Origin: Microbacterium binotii
GTDB lineage: Bacteria > Actinomycetota > Actinomycetes > Actinomycetales > Microbacteriaceae
Reading direction: 5' to 3'
Assembly (NCBI RefSeq): GCF_021398715.1
Contig: NZ_CP090347.1
Location: 2,914,001-2,978,000, forward strand
Length of the DNA stretch: 64,000 bases
In this document: positions 39,315 through 47,431 of the stretch, piece after piece
How positions within the stretch are numbered: the stretch's first letter is position 1
How the letters are laid out: each line of letters starts with the position of its first letter
Program-made: the position numbers and the translations under genes
Notes under the pieces: model-generated
The model's input: only the letters and a program-made list of their open reading frames with translations
Told to the model about the DNA's origin: nothing
Database searches by the model: none

Positions 39315-39692
39315 TCAGACGCGGAAGTCGGGGGATCCGAGCACGCGCTCGACGGTGATCTCGAGCGCGACGCGATCGGGGTTCGGACGGGGCTCGCGGT
39401 AGCGGCGGGTGTAGAGCTCGACGGCGCGGGCGACAGCATCCGCATCCTCGATGACGCGCGCGGGACCCTCGAAGCTGAGCCAGCGGCGACCGTCGACGGT
39501 GTTGACGCTGGCGCGTCCGGTGCGCTCGACGTTGAGGAACTTCTGCGTGCCGCGGGAGCCGATCACCCGCACGATGCCGTCCTCGTACGTGATGCCGACC
39601 GGCACCGAGTGGATGCGGCCCTGCCGGTCCAGCGTCGACAGGGTTGCCAGGTGGTACTCGGCGAGGAACGCGCGCGCGGCATCGGTGATCAC
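39315..39692 (-). CDS. PPOX-class (split-barrel) oxidoreductase, possibly F420-dependent
   Basis: A 125-residue split beta-barrel protein resembling Rv1155-type F420-binding reductases: LATLSTLDRQGRIHSVPVG at the N-terminus, a Gly-Thr-Gln-Lys cofactor segment (SRGTQKFLN) and a W in RRWLSFEGPARV. The GTG at 39692 follows GAGGCG. Actinobacterial members bind F420 or FMN; a complete-looking F420 reductase system at 47432-52906 makes F420 plausible. Confidence 0.8.
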   Translation of the reverse strand: MITDAARAFLAEYHLATLSTLDRQGRIHSVPVGITYEDGIVRVIGSRGTQKFLNVERTGRASVNTVDGRRWLSFEGPARVIEDADAVARAVELYTRRYREPRPNPDRVALEITVERVLGSPDFRV

Positions 39693-39726
39693 CGCCTCAG
39701 CCTGCCAGAGCCGGATAGGCGTCGGC

Positions 39727-41034
39727 TCAGAACCGCCAGATGAGCGGCACGTACAGCACGGCCGCCGCGAGGAACAGCAGGGCGAGCGGGAGCCCGAGAC
39801 GCCAGTAGTCGCCGAACCGGTACCCGCCGGGGGACAGCACCATCAGGTTGGCCGGCGTCGCGACGGGTGTCAGGAAGGACGCCGCTCCGGCGACGGTCAA
39901 CGCCATGAGGAAGGTGAGGGGACTGACCCCGAGGTTCACCGCGATCGCGGTGGCGACGGGCGCGACGATCAGCACCGTCGCGACGTTCGAGATGAACTGA
40001 CCGAGCACGACGGTGACCACGCAGACCGCGAGCAGCGCGAGGTGCGGATCCGCCGAGCCGACGACGCGGAGAACCCCGTCGGCCACGACCTCCGCGGCGC
40101 CGGTCTGCAAGAACGCGGCCGAGAGCGGGATCATGCCGGCGATGAGCACCAGCGTCGTCCACGAGATGTCCTGATACAGGGCGGGAAGCGTCACGACGCG
40201 GGTGAGCACGAGGGCACCGGCCGCCACGAGGCCCGCCACCGCGGGCGGCGTGAGTCCCGTCGCCAGGAGCACGACCATGATGGCGGTGATGACGAGCGTG
40301 CGTCGGGCTCCCCGCCGCATCCCGGTCGGCACCGTCCGCACGGCGCCGGTGCGGACGGCCTCGGGTACCAGCGACAACGTCTCCGCCTCGCGCGGCCCGG
40401 ATGCGGCATGCGCGGCGGCATCGGGCCGGGAGGGCAGCAGACGGTCTCCGAACAGGATGATGATGGTGAGGGCGGCTCCCAGCAGCGGCAGCCCGACGAG
40501 CGCGAACTCCGCGAAGCCGAACCCTCGGCCGGTCTCGGCCTCGGCGAGCTCTGAGACGACGACGTTCACCGGCGTCCCGGTGAGGGTGAGCAGCGACGCA
40601 GCCGATGCGAGGAAGGCCAGCGGGATCATCACTTTCGACGCGGGAATGCGGGCGCGTCGGGCGATCACTGCGGCGACGGGCACGAGGGCGGCGACGGCGC
40701 CGTTGATGCTGAGGAAGGCGGTCAGCACGGCCACGAGTGCACCGAGTGCGCCGAGGACCGGGCCTCGACGATGGCCGGCGCGAGCGACGATCAGGCCCCC
40801 GAGCCAGCGGGTGATGCCGCTGCGCTCGAGCGCGCTGGCCACGACGAACAGGCTGGCGATGAACAGCACCGTGGGATCGCCGAACCCGGCGAGCGCTTCG
40901 GGAAGGGTAAGCACGCCGGTCGCCCACAGGGCGAGGGCGACGCCGATCGCCACGACCTCGAGGGGTATGCGGCCCGAGAGGAACGCGAGCACCGCCAACC
41001 CCAGGATGAGGAACGTCGCGGTGACCGGATCCAT
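39727..41034 (-). CDS. SLC13/ArsB-CitM-like anion permease
   Basis: A 435-residue inner membrane protein with about 11-12 helices. The SNT-type motif in the first half is LTGTPVNVVVSEL and its counterpart in the second half is VATPANLMVLSPGGY, marking the two inverted cation/anion-binding hairpins of DASS transporters. It probably moves dicarboxylates, sulphate or a similar anion with Na+. The ATG lies 6 nt from TAGCGT; GGAGG is too close to act as an RBS, so it may be leaderless. Confidence 0.88.
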   Translation of the reverse strand: MDPVTATFLILGLAVLAFLSGRIPLEVVAIGVALALWATGVLTLPEALAGFGDPTVLFIASLFVVASALERSGITRWLGGLIVARAGHRRGPVLGALGALVAVLTAFLSINGAVAALVPVAAVIARRARIPASKVMIPLAFLASAASLLTLTGTPVNVVVSELAEAETGRGFGFAEFALVGLPLLGAALTIIILFGDRLLPSRPDAAAHAASGPREAETLSLVPEAVRTGAVRTVPTGMRRGARRTLVITAIMVVLLATGLTPPAVAGLVAAGALVLTRVVTLPALYQDISWTTLVLIAGMIPLSAAFLQTGAAEVVADGVLRVVGSADPHLALLAVCVVTVVLGQFISNVATVLIVAPVATAIAVNLGVSPLTFLMALTVAGAASFLTPVATPANLMVLSPGGYRFGDYWRLGLPLALLFLAAAVLYVPLIWRF

Positions 41035-41040
41035 GCCTCC

Positions 41041-41046
41041 ACGCTA
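41041..41046 (-). promoter_or_regulatory. -10 box of the SLC13 permease gene, leaderless arrangement
   Basis: TAGCGT on the minus strand ends 6 nt before the ATG at 41034. Confidence 0.45.
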
Positions 41047-41086
41047 GCGGCGGGTGGCTCGCCGCATCCGGCCCGCGACCGTGCGA

Positions 41087-42013
41087 TCAGACGAAGCGCA
41101 CCGTGGCGTCCAGGCGCGTACGCACGTCGAACACCTCGTTGCCCCCGATGTCGCGCGCGCCCGTCACGCCGCGCCGCAGCACGGTGGCCAGCGCCGAGCG
41201 CCCGGCGACCACGACGGGCGTGCCGCGCACGGTGCCGAGCTCGGTGATCTGCTGGGCGAGGTCGTTGTCGGGCAGCACGACGATCGCGCCGCTGAAGCGC
41301 ACCCGCGCCGCGCGGGCGACGACCCGCATCCGCGAGAGCAGATCGCTGACGGGGGCGCCGACGACGGCGGGGCCGATGATCTCGCCGCGACGGAAACCGA
41401 CCGGGCCGCCGAAGTCCTCGGAGAGCACCCCGTAGAGGCCGCTCGGCCCGAGCACGATGTGGTCGAGCTTGTCGTCGAGGTCTCCGCTGCGACCGGATGC
41501 GGCGACGTCGTGCCAGACGCTGTAGCCCATGCCGAGGTCGGCGACGATGCGGGCGGTCGCCTCCTCGGCGAGCGCGTCGGCCAGGAGGCGCCGGATCTCG
41601 CGCGGCGCCGAGCGCACCAGTTGCGCGTCGTAGGGATCGGGCACCTCGGCACCGCGCCCCACCCACTCGCGGATGAGCGTGAGATACCGTTCGCGCCGCC
41701 ATCCCCCGGGCTGGCCGGCGGATCGTGCGCGCGGACGCGTGTCCTGCCGTGCGCGCGGCGGCGTCCATGCACCCTCCGCCTCGGGCGCAGCGCTCACCGC
41801 ACCCCGGCCGCGGTCGTAGGCCGCTCGCGCCTCGGGCGTGCCCACGAGCTCCCACGCCCGCTGCACCTCGACGAAGCGCACCGCGTCGCCGCCGGTGTCG
41901 GGATGCGTCTCACGCAGGCGCACCCGGAACGCACGCCGCAGGGTCTCGTCGTCGGCATCGGCTGCGACCTGGAGGATGTCGTACGCGGATGCGGAGAGGG
42001 GACTGTCGAACAC
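41087..42013 (-). CDS. J-domain protein with a C-terminal NERD-like region
   Basis: A 308-residue protein. Residues 8-70 are a DnaJ J domain with the essential HPD in RETHPDTGG. A Pro/Arg-rich linker (about 75-110) follows. The C-terminal part (about 150-300) has a DDKLDHIVLGPSGLYGVLSEDFGG pattern (shortened here as DHIVLGPSGLYGV), like nuclease-related NERD domains, but the expected catalytic Glu/Lys-containing motif is degenerate. It starts GTG after GAGGCG. It could be a co-chaperone that recruits Hsp70 to a nucleic-acid target; unproven. Confidence 0.65.
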   Translation of the reverse strand: MFDSPLSASAYDILQVAADADDETLRRAFRVRLRETHPDTGGDAVRFVEVQRAWELVGTPEARAAYDRGRGAVSAAPEAEGAWTPPRARQDTRPRARSAGQPGGWRRERYLTLIREWVGRGAEVPDPYDAQLVRSAPREIRRLLADALAEEATARIVADLGMGYSVWHDVAASGRSGDLDDKLDHIVLGPSGLYGVLSEDFGGPVGFRRGEIIGPAVVGAPVSDLLSRMRVVARAARVRFSGAIVVLPDNDLAQQITELGTVRGTPVVVAGRSALATVLRRGVTGARDIGGNEVFDVRTRLDATVRFV

Positions 42014-42084
42014 GCCGCCTCGCTTTCACCTGCCGCACGGCAGCGTCCAGGCTACCGGCCCGTGCCTGTTCGGGCGCCGTGAGC

Positions 42085-42603
42085 TCAGCGTCGTTCGTTT
42101 CGTCGCGCGTAGGCGGCGGCCTTGCGACTGGACAGGGCGAGGAGCACCAGGATGTCGAGGCCGAGGTTCAACAGGGTGCTGCTGATGCGGATGTCCTGGC
42201 CCTGCACCCACCAGGTCGAGAAGGCGAAGCTGATCGACAGCACCGAGAACAAGAGCACGGTGACCCGCGAACGGTTGCCGCCGCGCAGGACGAAGATCGC
42301 CATGACGGCGTCGAACAGCAGCACGGCGCCGCCCACGAGCCAGACGAACCCCAGCCCGAGCGCCCGTTCCTCCTCGCTGAGGGGGACTCCGTCGATAACG
42401 ACCGATGCGTCGTGCACGATGTGACGCCACTCGAACGTGATCGACAGCAGCCAGATCACTCCCGCCAGCACGCGCAGCAGGACGAGGAGTCCGCCGGCGA
42501 CGGTCGCCGCGGGCCGCGGCATGTTGGGGTCGTGGTCAAGCGGACGCGCGAGGCGCGCCGGCGACTCGAATGCCGTGCGCTTGCGGGGGACCTTCTCGCT
42601 CAC
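42085..42603 (-). CDS. Small polytopic membrane protein of unknown function
   Basis: A 172-residue protein with four predicted helices (about 32-52, 80-102, 106-128, 135-155) and charged ends. The GTG start overlaps the stop of the LssY-domain gene (GTGA). It is the last gene in a three-gene run with a crotonase and the LssY protein. No recognised family. Confidence 0.7.
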   Translation of the reverse strand: MSEKVPRKRTAFESPARLARPLDHDPNMPRPAATVAGGLLVLLRVLAGVIWLLSITFEWRHIVHDASVVIDGVPLSEEERALGLGFVWLVGGAVLLFDAVMAIFVLRGGNRSRVTVLLFSVLSISFAFSTWWVQGQDIRISSTLLNLGLDILVLLALSSRKAAAYARRNERR

Positions 42604-43424
42604 GCCGTCACCCCCCGCACGTCCACGATCGGCAGATCGCCGTCGGTGCGGATGCTGTCGCCGCCGCCGTTGCGGGCGTGATAGCCGGTGGAGAAGTCCG
42701 CGATCACGTCGACGCGCACCCGGGGCTCCGCCGCGGTCACGGTCTGCACGATGTGGTCGCGCTCGATGTCCGTGTCGGCGTCGATCCGGTGGGTCACCTG
42801 GAGGGTGAACAGCGACAGCCCGACGGCGGTGTCGAAGGTGCCGGCGGCCAGCCATTCGACCCGGCGTCCGCCCGGCAGCAGCCAGTCGTCGGGGCAGCGC
42901 CAGAAGCGCACGTGGTGGCGCTGCGCGGGGTTGCCGTCCACTTCCTGCTGGTAGGCGAAGTCCTGCTGCCTGGAGAACAGGAACAGCGGGCTGACGGGGG
43001 CCTCGTCGTAGCTGCGCCTGGTGAGGGTCGATGTGATGATGCGCCACGAGGAGGCGAGGGTCACGGGGTCGGCCTTCGTCCAGCCCGCTCGGCGCAGCAC
43101 CTCCTCGATCTGCTCGGCACTGCCCATGAACGCGAGGTTGACGGGGTCGCCGAGTAGTCCGTCGCTCGTGCGTGTGCGACCGATGAAGTAGTCGGGCACG
43201 TAGATCATCGTCAGGATGCGGTGCAGCCGGGGCAGCACGAGGTACGCCAGCAGGACCCAGAACGCGATCGCGAGCGGGATGCCCCACCATCCGACGCGGA
43301 AGGTCTCGGTGAAGCTCAGGTAGGCAAGCCAGATCGAGGCGAGGCCGGCGAAGACGAAGAAGAAGCCGTCGAGCGCGACGCCGATCGAGTAGGTCCGGCG
43401 CTTCCTCTTCTCCCCCGCGGCCAC
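42600..43424 (-). CDS. LssY C-terminal domain protein, membrane anchored
   Basis: A 274-residue protein. Two helices (about 15-35 and 45-68) are followed by a soluble LssY_C-like domain containing YIGRTRTSDGLLGDPVNLAF (here YFIGRTRTSDG) and SPLFLFSRQQDFAYQQEVDG. The family is named from Legionella LssY; function is unknown, with a suggested link to lipid phosphate metabolism. The GTG is one codon beyond the crotonase stop, giving translational coupling. Confidence 0.75.
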   Translation of the reverse strand: MAAGEKRKRRTYSIGVALDGFFFVFAGLASIWLAYLSFTETFRVGWWGIPLAIAFWVLLAYLVLPRLHRILTMIYVPDYFIGRTRTSDGLLGDPVNLAFMGSAEQIEEVLRRAGWTKADPVTLASSWRIITSTLTRRSYDEAPVSPLFLFSRQQDFAYQQEVDGNPAQRHHVRFWRCPDDWLLPGGRRVEWLAAGTFDTAVGLSLFTLQVTHRIDADTDIERDHIVQTVTAAEPRVRVDVIADFSTGYHARNGGGDSIRTDGDLPIVDVRGVTA

Positions 43425-43426
43425 GA

Positions 43427-44485
43427 TCAGCCCCAGAGCGCCCGTGGGGGCCGGAAGGCGAAGGCCTGATCGACGATCCCGGGGTCGAGATCGTCGAGTG
43501 CGGCGGGATGCCAGCGCGGGGACCGGTCCTTGTCCACGAGCTGCGCGCGGATGCCCTCGACGAGGTCGTGCTGGGTGAGGGCGAACCACATCACGAGCCC
43601 GTACTCCTGCTCCAGCACCTCGCGCAGCGACCGCCTGCGCCGCGCGCGACGCACGGCCTCGAGCGTCACGGTCAGCGCGGTGGGCGAGAGCGCGGCGATC
43701 AGTTCGGCGGCGGCGACCGCATCCGGCTCGGGATGCGCGCGCAGCCGCGCGAGGATCTCGCTGACCGAATCGGCGGAGAACGCGTCGTCGATCCACGCTC
43801 TCGCCGTCTCGAGGCGCGAGATGTCGGGCGTCTCGTCGAACAGGAGCACGAGCTCCGCCGGCCCCTGCGGATCCGCGCGGGTCTCGAGGGCGTCGCGGAA
43901 GGCGTCGATGCGGTCCGAGGGAACGAGGTGGTCGGCGAAGCCGGCGTAGATCGCGTCGGCCGCATCCATCGTGCCGCCCGTCAGCGCGAGGTACTCGCCG
44001 ATGCGCCCGGGCGCATGCGCGAGCAGCCACGTGCCACCGACATCCGGCGTGAAGCCGATGCGGGTCTCGGGCATCGCCAGCTGCGAGCGCTCGGTGACCA
44101 CGCGGTGCCCGGCGTGCGAGGCGAGCCCCACGCCGCCGCCCATGGTGATCCCGTCGGCGATCGTCACGACCGGCTTCGGATACTCGGCGAGGCGGGCGTT
44201 CAGCGCGTACTCCGCGAGGAAGAAGTCGGCGGTGCGCTCCGCGTCGGAGCTCATCGCCTGCTCACGCAGGAGACGTACGTCGCCGCCCGCGCAGAAGCCG
44301 CGATCGCCCGCACCGTCGAGCAGCACGACCTCGACATCGGCGTCGTGCTCCCACGCATCCAGGGCCCCGGCGAGCCGTCGCACCATATCGATGTCGACGG
44401 CGTTGAGCGCGCGCGGACGGTTGAGCGTCAGCCGCCCCACCCCCTGATCCGACCGCACCAGCACCGTCGCATCCGTACCGCTCAT
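43427..44485 (-). CDS. 3-hydroxyisobutyryl-CoA hydrolase-like crotonase
   Basis: A 352-residue long-form crotonase that probably hydrolyses 3-hydroxyisobutyryl-CoA or a similar thioester in valine breakdown. Signatures are FCAGGDVRLL, MGGGVGLASHAGHRVV and MPETRIGFTPDVGGTW, with the catalytic Glu, and a C-terminal extension of about 100 residues typical of HIBCH proteins. The ATG lies 7 nt from TAACGT, so it is probably leaderless. Confidence 0.88.
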   Translation of the reverse strand: MSGTDATVLVRSDQGVGRLTLNRPRALNAVDIDMVRRLAGALDAWEHDADVEVVLLDGAGDRGFCAGGDVRLLREQAMSSDAERTADFFLAEYALNARLAEYPKPVVTIADGITMGGGVGLASHAGHRVVTERSQLAMPETRIGFTPDVGGTWLLAHAPGRIGEYLALTGGTMDAADAIYAGFADHLVPSDRIDAFRDALETRADPQGPAELVLLFDETPDISRLETARAWIDDAFSADSVSEILARLRAHPEPDAVAAAELIAALSPTALTVTLEAVRRARRRRSLREVLEQEYGLVMWFALTQHDLVEGIRAQLVDKDRSPRWHPAALDDLDPGIVDQAFAFRPPRALWG

Positions 44486-44492
44486 GCCCGCC

Positions 44493-44498
44493 ACGTTA
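44493..44498 (-). promoter_or_regulatory. -10 box of the 3-hydroxyisobutyryl-CoA hydrolase gene, leaderless arrangement
   Basis: TAACGT on the minus strand ends 7 nt before the ATG at 44485. Confidence 0.45.
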
Positions 44499-44600
44499 GC
44501 GCCGCCGGAGCACCCGCACGGGATCGGCGAGAGTCGATCCCCGATTTTCCGCGGATTTCCGCCAGAATGGAGAAACGTTCTGACCTTGACGGAGGTTCCC

Positions 44601-45938
44601 ATGCCCGACGGCCAGATCCTGGAGTTCTCCGAGGTCACCAAGAGATTCGGCACGATCGATGCCGTCTCCCGATTGAGCGCGCGTATCGAGCCCGGCCTCG
44701 TGACCGGGTTCCTCGGCCCGAACGGCGCCGGTAAGACGACCTCCCTACGCATGCTGCTGGGGCTCGTCCGGCCCACCTCGGGCACGACGACGATCGGCGG
44801 ATCGCACTACAGCGAACTGCGCGATCCGCTGCGCACCGTCGGCGCCGCCCTCGAGGCGTCGAGCTTCCACCCCGGTCGCAGCGGCGCCAACCACCTGAAG
44901 GTCTACGCGCAGGCGGCGGGGCTGCCGACCGGCCGTATCGACGAGACGCTCGCCCTCGTCGGTCTCTCGGACGCCGCCGGACGCAAGGTCGGCGGGTACT
45001 CCCTCGGGATGCGGCAGCGACTGGGCCTGGCCACCGCGCTCCTCGGCGACCCGGGCGTCCTCGTGCTCGACGAGCCCTCCAACGGCCTCGACCCCGAGGG
45101 CATCAAGTGGATGCGGATGCTGCTGCGCGCCTTCGCCGACGAAGGCCGCACGGTGCTCGTCTCCTCGCACCTGCTCATGGAGATCCAGCAGACCGCGGAT
45201 CGCCTGCTCATCCTCGCCCGCGGACGACTCGTGTTCGACGGCGGCATCGAAGACCTCGCCGACCCCGACGAGTACGCGACGGTCGTCGATGCCCCCGATC
45301 GCGCCGCCCTTGAGGCCGCGCTCACCGCGGCGGGACACTCGTTCGAGGTGCTGCGTTCGGGACTCACGGTTCGCGGAGCGGAGCCCGTCGAGGTGGGCGC
45401 GCTCGCCGCCGCATCCGGCATCGCCCTGTCGGGCCTGCAGCGCCGCGGTCCCGAGCTCGAGGAGATCTTCCTTGCGCTGGTCGACGGCACGCGCGTGCAC
45501 CCACCGGTGGGCGAGGCCGCGGCCATCCCCGCGGTCGACGAGGACGCCCCGCTCGCACCGGAGAACGATCCCGCCCCGGAGACGTCGGAGATCACCGAGG
45601 CGCCCGACGTGGAGGTGCCGCTGGACGCTCCGGTTCCCGAGGGCGCCGCCGAGGCCGCTCGGGAGGATGCTGCGGCCGCCTCCGAGACTGCCCCCGCCGA
45701 TCACACTGCCCCGGTCGAGGAGACCGCGGCGCCGGACGAGCAGCAGGCGGCTGCCGCCGATGATCTCGCGCCCGCCGCTGAGAGCGGAGAGGTTCCCGCG
45801 TCCGACTCCGAGCCGGCGGAAGGCGAGACCTCCGACGCAGATCCCGCACCGACCGAGGCCATCCAGATCACCGAGCCGATGGATGAGGCCGAGCCGCATC
45901 CCGAAGCCGACGACCGCGAGGAAGGGGGCCGGGCATGA
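44601..45938 (+). CDS. ABC exporter ATP-binding protein with a long acidic tail
   Basis: A 445-residue protein. Residues 1-300 form a normal ABC ATPase: Walker A GPNGAGKTTS, signature SLGMRQRLGLA, Walker B VLVLDEPSNGLDPEG and switch His in LVSSHLL. The remaining 145 or so residues form a low-complexity Ala/Glu/Asp/Pro tail, predicted disordered. GGAGG precedes the ATG at 44601. It pairs with the permease that follows with an ATGA overlap. Confidence 0.92.
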   Translation: MPDGQILEFSEVTKRFGTIDAVSRLSARIEPGLVTGFLGPNGAGKTTSLRMLLGLVRPTSGTTTIGGSHYSELRDPLRTVGAALEASSFHPGRSGANHLKVYAQAAGLPTGRIDETLALVGLSDAAGRKVGGYSLGMRQRLGLATALLGDPGVLVLDEPSNGLDPEGIKWMRMLLRAFADEGRTVLVSSHLLMEIQQTADRLLILARGRLVFDGGIEDLADPDEYATVVDAPDRAALEAALTAAGHSFEVLRSGLTVRGAEPVEVGALAAASGIALSGLQRRGPELEEIFLALVDGTRVHPPVGEAAAIPAVDEDAPLAPENDPAPETSEITEAPDVEVPLDAPVPEGAAEAAREDAAAASETAPADHTAPVEETAAPDEQQAAAADDLAPAAESGEVPASDSEPAEGETSDADPAPTEAIQITEPMDEAEPHPEADDREEGGRA

Positions 45939-46765
45939 GCCTTGTGAACGTCACCCGCTCCGAGCTGACCAAGCAGTTCACCACCTCGATCTGGTGGATC
46001 CTCGGCATCGTCCTCGCCGGTTACGTCGGGTTCACCGCGGCCGGCCTGTCCGTGGTGTTCGCGCTGGCCGCGAGCGGTGCCCTGCCCTCGAGCGGCGGCG
46101 GCCTCACGGCGACCGGCGTACCGGGCGACGTCAGCGCCCTGATCTACAGCCTCGCCGCATCCGTCGGCTACGTGTTCCCGCTGCTGATCGGCACGCTGCT
46201 GGTCACCGGTGAGTTCCGCCACAACACGCTCACCCCGACGTTCCTCACGACTCCGAAGCGCGGGCGGGTGCTCACGGCGAAGGTCCTGGCTGGGGCCGTC
46301 ATGGGCCTGGTCTACGCCGCGCTGGCGCTGATCGTCACGGTCGGCCCCGCCGCCGGCGTCCTCGCCGGGTTCGGGCAGCGCACGGGCCTCGACTCCTCGG
46401 ACACGTGGGCGATGCTGGGACGCATCGTGATCGCCTTCGTGCTGTGGGTCGTGGTCGGCATCGGCGTGGGTCTCGTGGTGCGCAACCAGGTCGCGGCGGT
46501 CGTCATCGTGCTCGCCTTCACGCAGTTCATCGAGCCCCTGCTGCGCTTCGGCGGCGCCTTCGTCTCCGGTCTGAGCGACGCGGCCCGGTTCCTGCCGGGA
46601 GCCGCAAGCGACACCCTCGTCGGCGCAAGCCTGTTCTCGGCCAGCGCGGGAGGGGATGCGGGCGCGCCGCTCGAGTGGTGGGTCGGCGGCCTCGTGCTGC
46701 TCGCGTACGGCCTGCTGCTCACGGTGCTCGGATACTTCGCCAGCTGGCGCCGCGACGTCGGCTGA
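45935..46765 (+). CDS. ABC transporter permease (ABC-2 type)
   Basis: A 276-residue integral membrane protein with about six helices and a GEFRHNTLTPTFL segment typical of ABC-2 type permeases that export small peptides, antibiotics or membrane components. The start overlaps the ATPase stop. No further subunit is visible. Substrate unknown. Confidence 0.9.
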   Translation: MSLVNVTRSELTKQFTTSIWWILGIVLAGYVGFTAAGLSVVFALAASGALPSSGGGLTATGVPGDVSALIYSLAASVGYVFPLLIGTLLVTGEFRHNTLTPTFLTTPKRGRVLTAKVLAGAVMGLVYAALALIVTVGPAAGVLAGFGQRTGLDSSDTWAMLGRIVIAFVLWVVVGIGVGLVVRNQVAAVVIVLAFTQFIEPLLRFGGAFVSGLSDAARFLPGAASDTLVGASLFSASAGGDAGAPLEWWVGGLVLLAYGLLLTVLGYFASWRRDVG

Positions 46766-46794
46766 CCCACCTCCGGCGGGGGCCCGCGCTTCCT

Positions 46795-46868
46795 CGCCGA
46801 GCGAGCATCCGATCATCGAGCGAGTACCTCATTGAATGCTCATTCGGCGAACGGATGCTCGCTCGGCG
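46795..46868. repeat. Palindromic element C, copy 2 (74 nt)
   Basis: Perfect 17-bp outer arms 46795-46811 and 46852-46868, an imperfect inner stem, and the same length as copy 1 at 24043-24116. Located between convergent genes. Confidence 0.82.
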
Positions 46869-46924
46869 GATGCGGGGGCCCGCCCCCGCGATGTCGGCTG
46901 ACTCCCGGCTCCGCGGGACCCTGC

Positions 46925-47317
46925 TCAGCTGGAGGCGAGCTCGACGACGTCGGTCGGGTCGTCGCCCGCGTCGACGCGCAGCGCCCTCACGAGGGCCTCG
47001 CCGTGTCGGGTGCCGAGCACAAGGCGCTGGAACTCGGTGTCGCCCTCGAGGTCGATGACCACGCCGGGGCGGTTCTTGCGGATGACGGCGAAGTCCTTGC
47101 CGCCGGCGTAACGCCACGTTCCGATGGCGAGCGTCGCGGGGATGAATGTGCCGGGTGAGCGGACGCCGCGCAGCCACGTCCAGGGGTCGTCGGTCAGCTG
47201 CACCCGCGAGATCGCGGCACGATCGAGCGTCACATTCCGCTTGCGGAATGCCAGCGCCTTCTCGGCGCCCGACAGCACGATCTCGAGGTGTCCCGAGTCG
47301 AGCATGAGCGTCACCAT
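46925..47317 (-). CDS. Small protein of unknown function, possibly PH-like fold
   Basis: A 130-residue soluble protein with alternating short strands and one C-terminal helix; GTWRYAGGKDFAVIRKNRPGVVI and ISRVQLTDD give a PH-domain-like impression, which is tentative. The ATG at 47317 is 6 nt from CAGACT; the gene is divergent from fbiC with 115 bp between. No recognised family. Confidence 0.65.
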   Translation of the reverse strand: MVTLMLDSGHLEIVLSGAEKALAFRKRNVTLDRAAISRVQLTDDPWTWLRGVRSPGTFIPATLAIGTWRYAGGKDFAVIRKNRPGVVIDLEGDTEFQRLVLGTRHGEALVRALRVDAGDDPTDVVELASS

Positions 47318-47431
47318 GGTCCAAGTCTGCCAGCGACGCCTCGGCCGTGGCATCGAATTTGCTCACAGACGGACAACGATCCGCCAGCTTCGTGCGACCC
47401 CGACCGCGCACGGCGGTGGAAGACTGGACCG

